Source: Mantis religiosa (Eukaryota > Arthropoda > Insecta > Mantodea > Mantidae). From it: DNA of 64,000 bases. Where the stretch lies: the NCBI GenBank assembly GCA_030765055.1, contig CM060947.1, positions 105,012,966-105,076,965 of the forward strand, given 5' to 3'. This document shows positions 39,106-50,017 of the stretch, one piece after another. The notes below the pieces were generated by a model that ran no database searches, was not told the DNA's origin, and saw only the letters and a list, made by a program, of their open reading frames with translations. Numbering within the stretch: position 1 is the stretch's first letter; each line of letters starts with the position of its first letter. Position numbers and translations under genes: made by a program.

Positions 39106-40140
39106 TCATTCCTAAAAAACAAACAGAAGACTCCCTAAGACTTTTGAACATACAGGATAGAAACATAAACTTTACAATGGAAATAGAAGAAAACAACATC
39201 CTACCTTTTCTAGACCTAAAAATCATGAGAGACCAAAATAGCTTAACATTTGGAATACATAGAAAACCCACACATGTGGACAACTACATCAAGAGGAATG
39301 GTTGCAACCCAATTTCACATCAACTGGCAGTCTTCAGAAGCTTGATCCAATGGTTATACAGTGTCCCATTGAGCAAAGAGGATTTTCAAAAAGAATGAGA
39401 ATATATATTAGGAGTAGCAAAGGAAAATGGATTCAACCCTGATCTCATTAGGAACATGCTCAAAAAGAAAGAAAGGCAAAAAGAAATCTCGTCAAATACA
39501 ACACCAACACCACTTTCAGACCAAAATTGGAAATATAAAAAATTTACTTACCACCCTTGGGCTTTTAAAAAATTTGAAAGAATCTTCAAAATATTCAATA
39601 TAAAACTGGCCCTATAGAATAAATTCAACCTGAAGAGCGTTCTAAACAAACCTCTTAAGAATACAATTCAAAACACACTGAAATCCGGAATTTATCAGAT
39701 CAATTGTGAGGATTGTGAGAAGTTCTACATAGGCAAAATGAAGAGAAACTTGGAAATCAGGCTAAAGGAATACCAGAGAAACATAAAACTAAAGCAAATA
39801 GACAAATCCGCTGTATCACATCATTTTTGGAAAGAAAATCACAACATTGTGCAAAATATAAAACTGTTGAAATCATTAGAACCACCAATAGAATTAGACA
39901 TCTGGAAAAAAATCCACATAATTAAAAACAGTGAACATGTTATAAATTTTGAAATCTCACCACTTAATGAAGTGTTAAAACTTTGCGCGCTCCTAACACC
40001 AGATGGCAACAGGTTCAGATACAGGAGAAGGAAGAGGAAAGGAAGGAGGAGAGTCAGTCACTAAACTGCTGAGGAAAAGGGCAAATGTCCTGGAAAACGT
40101 TCCAGCGTTTTTTAAAAATAATAAGTGAAGGTGAGTGTAA
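39106..40140 (+). pseudogene. Penelope-like element, right arm of a head-to-head pair (family D)
   Basis: Begins just after YVDD (IIPKKQTEDSLRLLNIQDRN), then NNILPFLDLKIMRDQNSLTF, HRKPTHVDNYIKRNGCNPIS, a stop at 39396-39398, FTYHPWAFKKFERIFK, KSGIYQINCEDCEKFYIGKM followed by KRNLEIRLKEYQRN (GIY-YIG and conserved Arg), SAVSHHFWKENHNI and DIWKKIHIIKNSEHVINFEI. It is 5'-truncated and joined to the left arm through about 7 bp; RT catalytic residues are absent. Over the shared part, differences to the left arm are few (for example T/C within TTTGCTTAATGGG). Confidence 0.88.
40066..40105 (+). ncRNA. hammerhead-like fold at the end of PLE family D
   Basis: CTG (40066-40068), core CTGAGGA (40069-40075; U7 to G), helix II AGGG-caaa-TGTCCT region with 3-4 pairs, GAAA (40093-40096), helix III AA-CG-TT (40096-40101), predicted cleavage after C40102 and CAG (40103-40105), which pairs with CTG as helix I. 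Confidence 0.5.
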
Positions 40141-40984
40141 ACAAGTGTGACTCAACAAAACTTCAACAAAAATTTAAATAACAGAAAAAAATGTGGCACG
40201 TGTCAAATAGGGGTCATCTCCAAAATTCATCTATCACTGAGGTTTCTCAGAATTCTGTGTCCACTTCTGCCACTTTTTCTGCTCTTTCAGCTAGGATTAT
40301 GTCACAGTAATGCAAATTCTCCGATTTGTGGGTTCTAGTGAGGTACTGTGTGAAGGTTTCTGTCTTGGATAGTAGATATATTTTCTTTATAGGGGAGAAC
40401 TTGGAGAAGCAAAGAGCTTGCTTTTCTAAGGTACGTTGCTTTCACTTTGTTCATGTTTTGCTATTATTGAGGATTAGGTAGGGCTGGATGATTTTTATCC
40501 CATATGATTGAAGCAATTTTCAGCTCAAACATAGTGCCATATTCAATGAGATAACAAATGTTTTTCAAATCCATGACTGCTTTTGTTTCAACTATTACTC
40601 TTTATTCAATGTGCTTGATAAAAGTAGTGCAAGTGTTTTGGAGCCTGACACCATTATTGGAAAGAATTCACGATTCCAGGTTTTGGTTTCCACAAACATC
40701 ACTTTATCACCTTCGGAGAGGGAGACCTTCCTTCCATTTCTGTTGTTTGGATGCTGATGCCCAGCTGGTTTGCTTTGGATCATATTTTCAATTCATAGAT
40801 GTTGTCTGAATATTCACTCTTGATTTTTCCAACAAAACCATGTTGATGTAGAGGACTATTCATATTTAAGTCTGGTTGAAATTTAAAGATATAGGCATAC
40901 AAAACCTGTTTAGCGACAACTTGATAGTATAGTACATCTCAATAAAAAATATGTGGCAAAGAGAAACATAAACTGATAAATAAA
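40141..40984 (+). other. intergenic sequence without a recognised feature
   Basis: No coding similarity or repeat ends recognised. Confidence 0.35.
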
Positions 40985-41420
40985 GTATAATGAGAGAGAA
41001 TGGCATGGATGCAAGCAGATATGTTATAGATTAAAAGGAGCAAGAAAAAGTTTTTCTTATAATTAGTATCCATTATGTAGAGGAAAGGCGGATATGGAGC
41101 ATACATTATTTGAGTGTAAAGGTACAGAGCTCAGGAGAAAAATGTACAAATGGGAAATGATTTAAATTAGGTAGCAACTTTAAGGTTAGCTTTAACAAAT
41201 TTAAGGTTAGCAAGAAGATAAAGTTACAAATGACCTTGGATAATAAAAAGAGAGGTAAATCACACTTAAGAGTTGTCAAAAAGGAATACTTACTTAGGTG
41301 CCTATTAAGTAAATAACATTCCTGAATAGAACCTGGGCTGATTGCTTAACCATATTCTTTTGCTTTTTGTTTAGTGTTTACTTGGTAGCCCTGGAAACAC
41401 AAAATAAATGAATACAAAGA
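40985..41420 (+). pseudogene. LINE 3' fragment with zinc-knuckle-like end
   Basis: YPLCRGKADMEHTLFECKGT is a Cys-His C-terminal motif typical of R1/I-type LINE ORF2 ends, followed by TELRRKMYKWE and a 3' UTR ending in AAATAAATGAATAC near 41405. Frames are broken. Confidence 0.55.
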
Positions 41421-41689
41421 AAAATTGAATAACTCTGAGAACTTTGCAAAATTAGGAGAAATAAACTGGTTCCTGTGACTGGTTTCCACAGATAAATACT
41501 GGTTCCTAAGAGTTAGAGCTTAGCATAAATGGATCATTGATCAAGAACCCTATAAAATTATGTGATCACATTAACAATTTTTTTCTGAATGTGGCAAACC
41601 CATTGAGCAATGTAATTATTAAATCCAATTTATTCTCTAGTAAAATATACTCTTCATTTTTATATACCATGTAACTAAAATAAAATAAT

Positions 41690-43230
41690 TTATATAATGG
41701 CTGAGTTACCTAACAAAGCTGCAAGTGGCTGGGATGAAATCATTTTTCAAATTCTAAAACAATGTAAATATGTTCTGGGTAATCTACTTGAGATTTAATT
41801 AATCACTCTATAGGAGAGCTCCCAAATTGTTAAAAATATCTGTTGTTAGACCTATGCATAAAAAGGGGTATACTACTCATATCAATAACTACAGGCCACT
41901 TACATTAACTTCTGTACAAATCAAAATTTTTGAAAAATTAGGTAATACTTAAACCACTATTAAAGTTTTTTTAGATAAAAATAATACTATTTCAGATTTG
42001 CTACATGGCTTTAGCAAACAATTGTCAACGATTTCAGCAATAACAGAATGTACAAAACATTTATCAAATCATTGATAAGTTGATAATGCAGTTGACTGCA
42101 TTAATCATATTCTTTTGCTGGACAAATTGGAGGCATATGGTACTAGAGGCATAACTAAAAACTTAATCAACACACATCTTACAGATAGGAAGCAGGCAAC
42201 ATTAATATACCATAAACATGGCAATATAACAGCAAAAAGTACATCAGAATTTTAAGATATTAAATATCGAGCCCCCAAGGCTCGGTGTTGGGGCCCCTAT
42301 TGTTTATCCTATATGTGAATAATATCCCCAAGTCACAAAACAATAGTATTATACCCTGTTCAGCACAATGCTACCATGATACAAACTATTGATTCACTTT
42401 TTAGGTACTTCAGAGAAAGTAATCTTAATTGGACTATGTCTAAAACTAAGTAAATCTACTTCAGTCTAGGAAATACAAGGGACACACATAATATTATCCA
42501 AATTTTAGGGTAAATTTAATTTGTACAGACAATCATAAATTCTTAGGAATCATCATTGACCATAAAATGACATGTTTGAACACATTCATTATATATGTGA
42601 GGAAAATCAGCAAATCGTTATATCTACTCAGGTATTTCAGTAACCTTTTAGTGGAAAAAGAACTAAGAATTATATACTATGGGGTCATATTTCCACATTT
42701 GCTTTATGGACTAAAAATCTGGGATGTATTGCAAACACCTACATGGCAAGAGTCTTTATAGAAGAGGTTCTTTACAGAAGAAAGCAATCAAAATAATGCA
42801 CCATTTAAATAACAAAGATTCATGCAGGTAGGTATTCAAAGAAAAGTGTATTTTGACAATATTCTCATATGTATATAAAGCAATCACATCGGCTTTACAA
42901 AAGGAAAGTGTAAGAAATAACAACGTGCACCATTATAATACCAGGCATAATGAATATTGAATAATGTGGACAAAACTCCTTGTGTAATGGACTTAATTTT
43001 ATACAATAAGTTACCAGAATATAGAAAGCAAATCAGGTGGCACATATTTTTAAACATAAGCTTAAAATGATTTAATAAGTAAGGTTCTAATAATTTGGAT
43101 GAATTCAATTGAGAATAACTACATCTGCAAATATTTTAAAACTGTAAAATGTGATGTAATTTTGACAGCGCTAGAAACTGTGTAATTCACATAAATGCTA
43201 CATAATCATCATTACAAATAAATAAATAAA
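41690..43230 (+). pseudogene. degraded LINE reverse transcriptase and 3' end
   Basis: Begins NKAASGWDEIIFQILKQC (the 'GxDxI' RT entry motif), then a 'PxxKKG...YRPLTL'-like block at about 41850-41915, APRLGVGAPIVYPI-like sequence near 42270-42310 (decayed GVPQGSxLGP), LGIIIDHKMT near 42545, VRKISKSLYLLRYFSN and LRIIYYGVIFPHLLYGLKIW (42660-42725). This is the CR1/Jockey RT order with many stops. The 3' end carries an (AAAT)n-like tail at 43215-43232. Confidence 0.75.
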
Positions 43231-43232
43231 TG

Positions 43233-43679
43233 AAAATTTATCTTACAATTATGGATAAATAGATAAAAGTAAATCTGTTATGAACAAAATATAAAAAGTT
43301 AATAGAGAAAGATATGTGAATGTGACATTGGATTTTGCTTTTTCAAGTGGTAAATCCCTGGTCACTTTTATTTTTTCTACTAAGCATAGCAAGTAAGGGA
43401 AGTATTGTATTCCACCTAAAAATTAATGAAGAGCATAATTAAAAAATGAAAAGTTAGTTAAATACCAAACCAAAGCTCAGCCTTTTCCAAGGATGCAACA
43501 AAAAAAGACTTTCAAGGATATACCTCCACCCAGACTACCATTTACATGGAGTATTTTTGAAGAGTTTTGATTTTTTCAAAGATGGCTCAAATGATGTTAA
43601 TTAAAATACAAAATTATTTAATAAAAGATTTGTAGTTTTTTTTCACGATATGGTACATTTTTTAAAATTTGAGTAGTTT
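43233..43679 (+). other. intergenic sequence without a recognised feature
   Basis: AT-rich; nothing recognised. Confidence 0.35.
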
Positions 43680-44815
43680 CAGGAGTCATTACTTCCATTT
43701 TAACCTCGAAGGCTTGAATGTCATTGGTTGTAGTTGTCCATGGCCTTTATGGTGGGGGAAACAATGAGCTCCTCTATTAAACTGTTGACTGGTTGGAGTT
43801 TGAAATCTATTAATAGGTCTTTCTGTTTGCATATAAAGATGTTATCCCATGGTTAACACAGATTTTAATAATTTTGGATTTGGTTTTCTTTCCAAGGTAA
43901 AAGCTACTGCTGACTGGTTTTCCTGTTTCAATTTGACATTTCTAAAATGCTCTTTGAGTTTGGTTTTTAGGTTTCCTTTGGTTTATCTTATGCAGAACTT
44001 TTCACAATCCTTACAATTTATTTGGCATAATCCAAATCTATTGATTGGTACAATTGCATCTTTGGTTTTGAATTTAATAAATATATTTATGACTATGTAT
44101 TTTTTAGTACCAAAATGGTATTTTATTGTCCAGATATTTCTGGAATTGGTAAATGTTTTAGGGTGGCAGATCAATCTGCTGAATGCTCTGTTGCTTTCTG
44201 TTTTCATGGTGAATGTGTTTGCTGCCTTAATGGTTTCTTTAGCTTAGCATATTTAACCGTCTTTAATACTGGATTTGTGTTGTATTCATTTTCTTCTGTT
44301 ATGTAACATACGGCTGTTTGGTCCTTGTAGTTTTCTAATTTATCTATGGGTATGTTGACTAGTCTGTGTATAACTGCTTGGCTCTCACCAAGACAGACCA
44401 GGTTTGAGCCCAGGCAACTGCAAAGTGAGATTTGTGGTGGACAACATGGTGCTGGGGTGTGTTTTTTCCAGTTTCCTCTGCCATCTCATTCTACCGGTGC
44501 TCCTTCATCTCATGCATCATGTGTCACCGCCTGCAATGCTGCATGTAGTAAACCGGGCATTAAACACTACATATTTCATTTAGTCTGTGTATAAGACTGC
44601 TTATTACTGGATGTTTGAGTGTAATTGGGTTGTAGCTGGGATTTTATATATAATTTTCAGACTGGGTCGGCTTTCTGTAAGTTCAAAATTTTATTTTGTG
44701 ATATTTAGGTCCAAGAAAGAGAATTATCCATTGACTTCCTTTTCCAATGAGAATTTGATCGTTTTTTCTTACAGATTGTTGATGGATTAAAACTACTCAA
44801 CACAACACAATACTC
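43680..44815 (-). pseudogene. degraded Penelope-like element, left arm of an inverted pair (family F)
   Basis: Minus strand: LDLNITKN near 44710, QLQPNYTQTSSN near 44625, LVNIPIDKLENYKDQTAVCY (44360-44300), YHPKTFTNSRNIWT (44165-44130), AIVPINRFGLCQINCKDCEKF (decayed GIY motif, CxxC kept) and LKEHFRNVKLKQ. Layout matches the other PLEs. It is interrupted by a SINE at 44373-44580 and full of stops. Confidence 0.7.
44373..44580 (+). mobile_element. SINE-like insertion (208 bp) with 13-bp target duplication
   Basis: The perfect repeat TAGTCTGTGTATA occurs at 44360-44372 and 44581-44593. Inside, GGCTCTCACCAAGACAGACC and GGTTTGAGCCC are tRNA A/B-box-like. The rest matches no other copy in the window. 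The end is AAACACTACATATTTCATT rather than a clean A-tail. A tRNA-derived SINE is the best reading; it splits the PLE left arm. Confidence 0.7.
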
Positions 44816-44899
44816 AGCGGATTCATCTACTGCCCATCTTGGCACCAAAAATTAGACACTCATTAATAAAATTGTTAGATTCAAAACCAAAACCTGAAA

Positions 44900-45310
44900 T
44901 TACATAAATCAGTAGATCCAAAAATATAGCAAATGAATTGAAAGCATTGTGAAAAGTTCTATTTGGGCAAATCTAAAGAAACCTAAAAAGCAGAGTAAAT
45001 GAACATTTTATAAATGTCAAAATGAAATAGGAAGAAGAAGTCACCAGTAACATTTCACTTTTGGAATGAAAACCATAACCTTGACCCAAATCCAAAATTA
45101 TTACAAAACGTGATGAGCCATAACAAACTCATAACTTGAGAGAACATCTAAATATGGAAAAACAGAGAGCAATTAAAAAGCTTCAAAACACCACCAGCAA
45201 ACAATTTAATAAAGAAGTTCATTGTTCCACCATAAGAAAAAATGCAGGCAGCTAATCAAACCTTCGAGGTTGAAACTGGAAGTTATAGCTCTCAATACTG
45301 GTTCCTCAAA
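44900..45310 (+). pseudogene. degraded PLE GIY-YIG fragment, right arm (family F)
   Basis: The + strand keeps NTL.SIV-type remains of KALXKVLFGQI near 44940-44965 (decayed YIGK), NEHFINVKMK, VTFHFWNENHNLDPNPKLL (45050-45105) and ENIXIWKNREQLKSF. Same family as the minus-strand copy at 43680-44815, in opposite orientation, so again head to head. Ends near AAAATTAAATAG at 45308. Confidence 0.6.
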
Positions 45311-45449
45311 AATTAAATAGCAAATAACAAAGTGTGAAAAAACTGGCTACAACTGTTTTATTAATTAATTTGGACATCATTGTTAAAATTTGCCTAAACA
45401 TCAGTTAAAAACCAAGACGCTTAAGGTATTTTTATGACAAATGAAATGT

Positions 45450-46686
45450 ATGTTTTGAATTTTTTATTTTTTTTTTTATTTTTAGTTTTCAACATAGTCT
45501 CCTAGTAACCCTACACACTTCTCCCAGCGATGCTCCCATATCTTTAACACATCCAAATAGTACTCAGTGTTTTTCTCTGCAAAATAATTATTCACACAGC
45601 CTTTTCATTTGACAAAAGTCTCTGTCCTCCGAGTACAATTTTTACATGAGGGAACAAAAATAAGTTGCTTGGGGCTAGATCTGGTGAGTAAGCTGGCAGC
45701 AGGTCAAACCGTAATTCATTTTTGCCATTGCAACCGCTGAGGTGTGAGATGGTATGTTGGGTTGTTTTGGTGAAACAGGATTTTATTTTATTGCAAATGT
45801 GGCCGTTTTCCCACAAGTTCTGCCTTCAGATTGTCAAATAATGATGCGTGGTATGCCCCTGTAATGGTTTTTCCTTTTTGAAGATAATCGTTTAAAATAA
45901 CTCCATGACTATCCTAAAAAACTGTCGCCATCACTTCCCCAGGCAAAAAAGCAGTTTTTACTTTCTTTTTGGAGCTGGTTCCCCTTGCAGTCCACTGTTT
46001 GGACTGTATTTTTGTTTTGGGCGTATAAAGGTGTATCGAAGTTTCATCTACAGTAATTAGTCGGCACCAAAATTCGAATTTATTGCGCCTAAACTGCGAC
46101 AACAGAGCATTGGAAATGTTCATTCGAACACGTTTTTAAGTCTAACATGAGCAAATGCAGTACCCAACACGCGGACAGCTTTCTCATGTCTAAATGTTGA
46201 TTTAATATGAGACAAACACATTCTTTTGACATGTTCATAGCCTATGCTATCTCTCAGTTCAATTCGAAGGTCATCTAGCACCATTTGGTGAACTTTGGCA
46301 ATGTTTTCGTCGGTAGTTACATTTTTTGGACGTCCCGAAACTTCATCATCTCCCAAGCTCTTACGGCCTTGTTTAAATTCAGCTGCCCAAAATTTCACTG
46401 TGATAAATGATGGTGCAGAGTCCCCATACGCAGAATACAACTCATCTTTGATTTGCGACTTTCAAAAACAAATATTCAATGACAGCTCGATCTTGATTTT
46501 GTCCATTTTCATAAAAACACTCACATCCACTCACTCAAACGACTGTCACATAACAACTGAGCATCCAAAATGACTGAAACTTTGGTGAGTAACTGTCAAC
46601 AGATGAACGACGAAATTCATTAGCTTTTATTTACAAGTGCTGCCATCTTCATGTTGAGGTTGGAAACTTTTCAGACCACCCTCGTA
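45450..46686 (-). pseudogene. mariner/Tc1-type transposon remnant with transposase pieces
   Basis: The 5' terminal repeat is at 46660-46686 (minus strand: ACGAGGGTGGTCTGAAAAGT). The transposase follows: IKDELYSAYGDSAPSFITVK and FWAAEFKQGRKSLGDDE with SGRPKNVTTDENI (helix-turn-helix region, 46440-46290), IGYEHVKRMCLSHIKSTF, RRNKFEFWCRLITVDETSIH (first catalytic Asp), TKIQSKQWTARGTSSKKK, PGEVMATVF, then LRFDLLPAYSPDLAPSNLFL, where the third catalytic Asp is Asn, and FPHVKIVLGGQR. There are stops and one frameshift at 46120. The 3' terminal repeat was not found. Confidence 0.85.
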
Positions 46687-48000
46687 TTTATAACGTGCAT
46701 TTTAATTTATTTCTACAATAAATTGGTTGCCTTATTCATTATCTTATTTGTTATTTGTTATGAATAATGTGAGTAATGGTTGAACTTATAACCTTTTTGT
46801 GGGGGGGAGGTGTCTTGCTTGTTTGTTGAATGTTGGCTAGATATTTCACACAATTAAGTGATATTTTTAATATGTATTATATGGTAATTACAATAAAGAA
46901 AAATAAAGTATATGAAAACTTGAATCAACATGGATTGAAAGTCTGTGTGCCTCTTCATGTACACATGCACACAGTCCACACACAAACACATATACACATC
47001 AACTCATGCACATAAGGACACAGATACACAAAGTCTTCTAATTTAGTGTGTGCTTAAAGTTTGTATTTTTTATGAAACCTCAAGCATATACGAGGGTGGG
47101 CACATATAGGTATATAGTATTGACACATTATGTATGTGCTTTTAAATGTACCATATGTCTGAAAGATCTTCATGAGGTGTTCATTTCCATGGCTGCTCTT
47201 TGCTTTAATTTTTGTGGACTTTGGACAAACGTCTGAGTAAGTAGCTAAGTGTTTTTCTGAAGTTTCAAGCTCATTTTTATCTTCTCTGCCACATATTTAA
47301 GATATATAAAGGCAGTATATATTCTTTATACAAGGCATATGTAGGTATAGACTTGTATGATTAGAAATTTGATGTACTAAGGTGAGTAATTTTGATTTGC
47401 AGGGTATTTATTTCTTATTAAGTTTTACAATCTTGTTGAGTTTGTGTTTTGTCCATTTGTTTGTCTTCTGTCTTTTTTTATTCATTGTTTTCAATCTTTT
47501 ATCACAATGATGAGTAATTTAAATACAATCAATGAATCTGGATTTTGGAACATTACTGGAAGAAAGGAAATTACCAATGTCGACAGACAAGATATAAAGA
47601 ATTTGAAACGTCTAATCCATCCAGGCTCACACTTTACAGGCTATGCAACAAATTTCATTAGACAGGGTCTGTTGGTAGTGCACCAAAAAATGATTGACCA
47701 ATCACCATTACAACTCCTAAAAATGAAATGCTACTTACTCAGACGTTGTCCAAAGTCCACAAAAATTAATTGCACTAACAACGTGAAATTACTCCATAAA
47801 ATGCTTACATTTATTCAAGAATTAAAATTTTAGACAAAATATTTAATTGCAATGCTCTCTAACATAGTTTGAATCCTACTTAATACTTTCCCATGCTGTA
47901 TGTCTAAATGGGAGGTAGTTTAAAGGGTGAACAAATTTACATAAAATAAAAACTAAATGTAACTCTATATGTGAGGTTTATAGGAACTGCTTGAAGGGTG
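46687..48000 (+). other. intergenic sequence; CA-rich patch; one unexplained ORF
   Basis: CACACA-rich stretch at 46960-47010. A 129-codon + frame at 47444-47833 (INESGFWNITGRKEITNVDR and later IKNLKRLIHPGSHFTGYATN) matches no family I recognise and has no promoter or splice support. Confidence 0.35.
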
Positions 48001-48004
48001 ACCT

Positions 48005-48240
48005 GCGTTTTCAATATAAGCGGTGAAGAACCACTGTTGTACTCTGTCCAAAATTCTTTGTGAGTGTCAAATAACTTCATATGCTGTTATTATTCAGACA
48101 GTTTGGTCGTCTTCTGAGGTAATAGGTGTTTCATACACCAGAGACCTGAGATCACCCCAGAAAAAGAAATCAATTGGTTTGAGATCGGAGAGTGTGGTGG
48201 CCAAGCTACATTTGGACTCCACTTTCCATCAGACAGCATA
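48005..48240 (-). pseudogene. C-terminal fragment of a DDE transposase (Tc1/mariner superfamily)
   Basis: The minus strand gives PNVAWPPHSPDLKPIDFFFW followed by GDLRSLVYETPITSEDDQTV and RILDRVQQWF. The SPDLxPIDFFxWG block holds the last catalytic Asp and is characteristic of a widespread arthropod transposase group. Only the C-terminus remains, with stops. Confidence 0.75.
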
Positions 48241-49330
48241 AAGAGGTTTAATTCACAATAGTGTTATTGCACTGGTCAATCAGCTTTGTGTTCTTAGTTA
48301 CGAATCATGCTATTTCTTCCAATTAAGATTTAGGCAATAAAAACACGAAGAAAAAGATTAACTACATGAGAGGAACCAAACCAATGACGTTTAGAACACT
48401 AGTTTTTTTGCATTACGGTTTGTGGCACCAGAGCATTTACAGAAATCTCACTAAAGTAGGCTACTTGATGCAAGAAGGCATTAATTGCTGTTCAGTGTTT
48501 CACTGACAGGTGAATAGTTCAAGATTTCAGTGCTCTTGATGCATTAAATCTTGAGAATGCCAATAACGAGATACTAAGAATCTATATTTCTATACTTGGG
48601 AAGCAGTTTCAAAGACATACTAATCCAATAATTTCACACACCTTGTTTAAACACCAACTTAGCATCTGATCCCAGTTAGGTTTAATACAATTAACTGCGT
48701 AATGCTTAGCGGCAGATCATACATTGCCTATCTCAACTACAATAATTGTTGAAATTATTTCGGTGTAGTTCATTAACATCCTGTATATATAGTTGAACCT
48801 GATTTATATGTATATCCAATGGCAAAGCATGACTTTCAAAAAGAGGGAAGCTCCAAATAATAATTTTCATTAAAATAAGAGAAAATAATGACTCAAAGAA
48901 CTAAGGCTACTCTTCAGTACTCTTTCCGTTGTACACTGTTGCACATACAAGCAGGCATATTCTTGCTTCCCCTCTCCACTCAGACGTTCCAATTTTTCCT
49001 AGAGCTGATCCACACAATGTTAACTGTTAGCCTAACATGGAGAAAGTATGCAATTCATACACCTTTGCCAATAATTTAAAACTTCACAAGAATTTCCTAT
49101 TTGTCACCACTAATTATCAATCTACGTAAAATACACTGCTAATGCTATTTAGATATACTTACAGTTGTATTTAAAAGTGCCACAGAAAACAAACAAAAAA
49201 TAAACTTTTCTTCACACGCTACAGAGACTTCATGTGAAGAAATCTGTTAGTGCTTCCATGGTGCTTCCCAACTATCAAAGAGATGCAATTATTCCAGGAA
49301 ACTACAAAGCACAATATTCAAGGTTAGGAA
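48241..49330 (+). other. intergenic sequence without a recognised feature
   Basis: No repeat ends or coding similarity recognised. Confidence 0.35.
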
Positions 49331-49538
49331 TGTGTAACATCAGCTTCACTTACGTACCTATATTGAGGACATATTTCGCAAACCATTGTTCGCATTAGAG
49401 CTGATGATGCGAACGATGGTTCACGAAACATGTCCTCAATATAGGTACGTAAGTGAAGCTGATGTGTAATAAATACGACTCATCTATAATTCAATAATTA
49501 TTTCGCTTCACTGTGGTGTACCAATTCAGTTAAATTTC
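49331..49538. mobile_element. palindromic PLE-related element with hammerhead-like core
   Basis: The left arm (TGTGTAACATCAGCTTCACT, TACGTACCTATATTGAGGAC, TTCGCAAACCATTGTTCGCA) mirrors the right arm (ATGCGAACGATGGTTCACGA, TCCTCAATATAGGTACGTAA, AAGCTGATGTGTAATA). It then continues with ACGACTCATCTATAATTCAA and ends TTTCGCTTCACTGTGGTG. Same family as 27947-28207 and 29077-29262. No ORF. The target duplication was not identified. Confidence 0.8.
49398..49437 (+). ncRNA. hammerhead-like ribozyme fold in a palindromic element
   Basis: GAG (49398-49400), consensus core CTGATGA (49401-49407), one U, helix II GCGAAC-GATG-GTTCAC with one mismatch (49409-49424), GAAA (49425-49428), helix III AC-AT-GT (49428-49433), predicted cleavage after C49434 and CTC (49435-49437) pairing with GAG. 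All core bases are conserved. The inverted arm has a partly broken copy on the minus strand. Confidence 0.65.
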
Positions 49539-49763
49539 GTCCTATTAATATGTTTGCAAATTACATTTTCTACAGCACCTACAAATATTGATGTATAAAT
49601 ACAAATTACATATAACTGGGTTGCTTATAAAGCAGATTCAATTGTGTATACATACATATAATATTTGATAAAATTATATTTGAATGGCTTTTAGACTGTG
49701 TGCCTAGTACACATAATTCTTATATATATATAAGCAATATACAAGCAATCATTAAAAATTTTC

Positions 49764-50004
49764 TTTTGCCCACCTCGGTAGTGTGGCCTCACGTTCAAGA
49801 GTCCTGAGTTCGAATCTCGGTCATGGTGAGTTACCTGGATAAGGTTTTTTTCCAGGATTTTCCCTTATCCTGAAAGACGAAGGTTGGGTAACTCTATGCT
49901 CTTTGGACCCTGGGCTCATTTGAGCATCATTTCACCCATTCCATTCATCGTCCGATATGACTTAATGTTGGAGGACGTAAAATTACCCCCCCCCCAAAAA
50001 AAAA
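49764..50004 (+). mobile_element. tRNA-derived SINE, family A
   Basis: ATTAAAAATTTTC (49751-49763) and ATTAAAAACTTTC (50005-50017) form a 13-bp target duplication with one mismatch. Between them are the CACCTCGGTAGTGTGG head (internal deletion in the D/anticodon region), AGTTCGAATCTCGGTC B box, GTTACCTGGATAAGG, TTATCCTGAAAGACGAAG, GATATGACTTAATGTTGGAG and a C/A-rich tail. Confidence 0.9.
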
Positions 50005-50017
50005 ATTAAAAACTTTC

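Noticed and set aside
47088..47100. TACGAGGGTGG as a mariner terminal repeat
   Set aside because: Only 11 bp match the terminal repeat at 46686 and no partner end or transposase follows.
47444..47833. 129-codon plus-strand ORF as a gene
   Set aside because: No recognisable domain, no promoter or splice context, AT-rich composition; kept only as a note.
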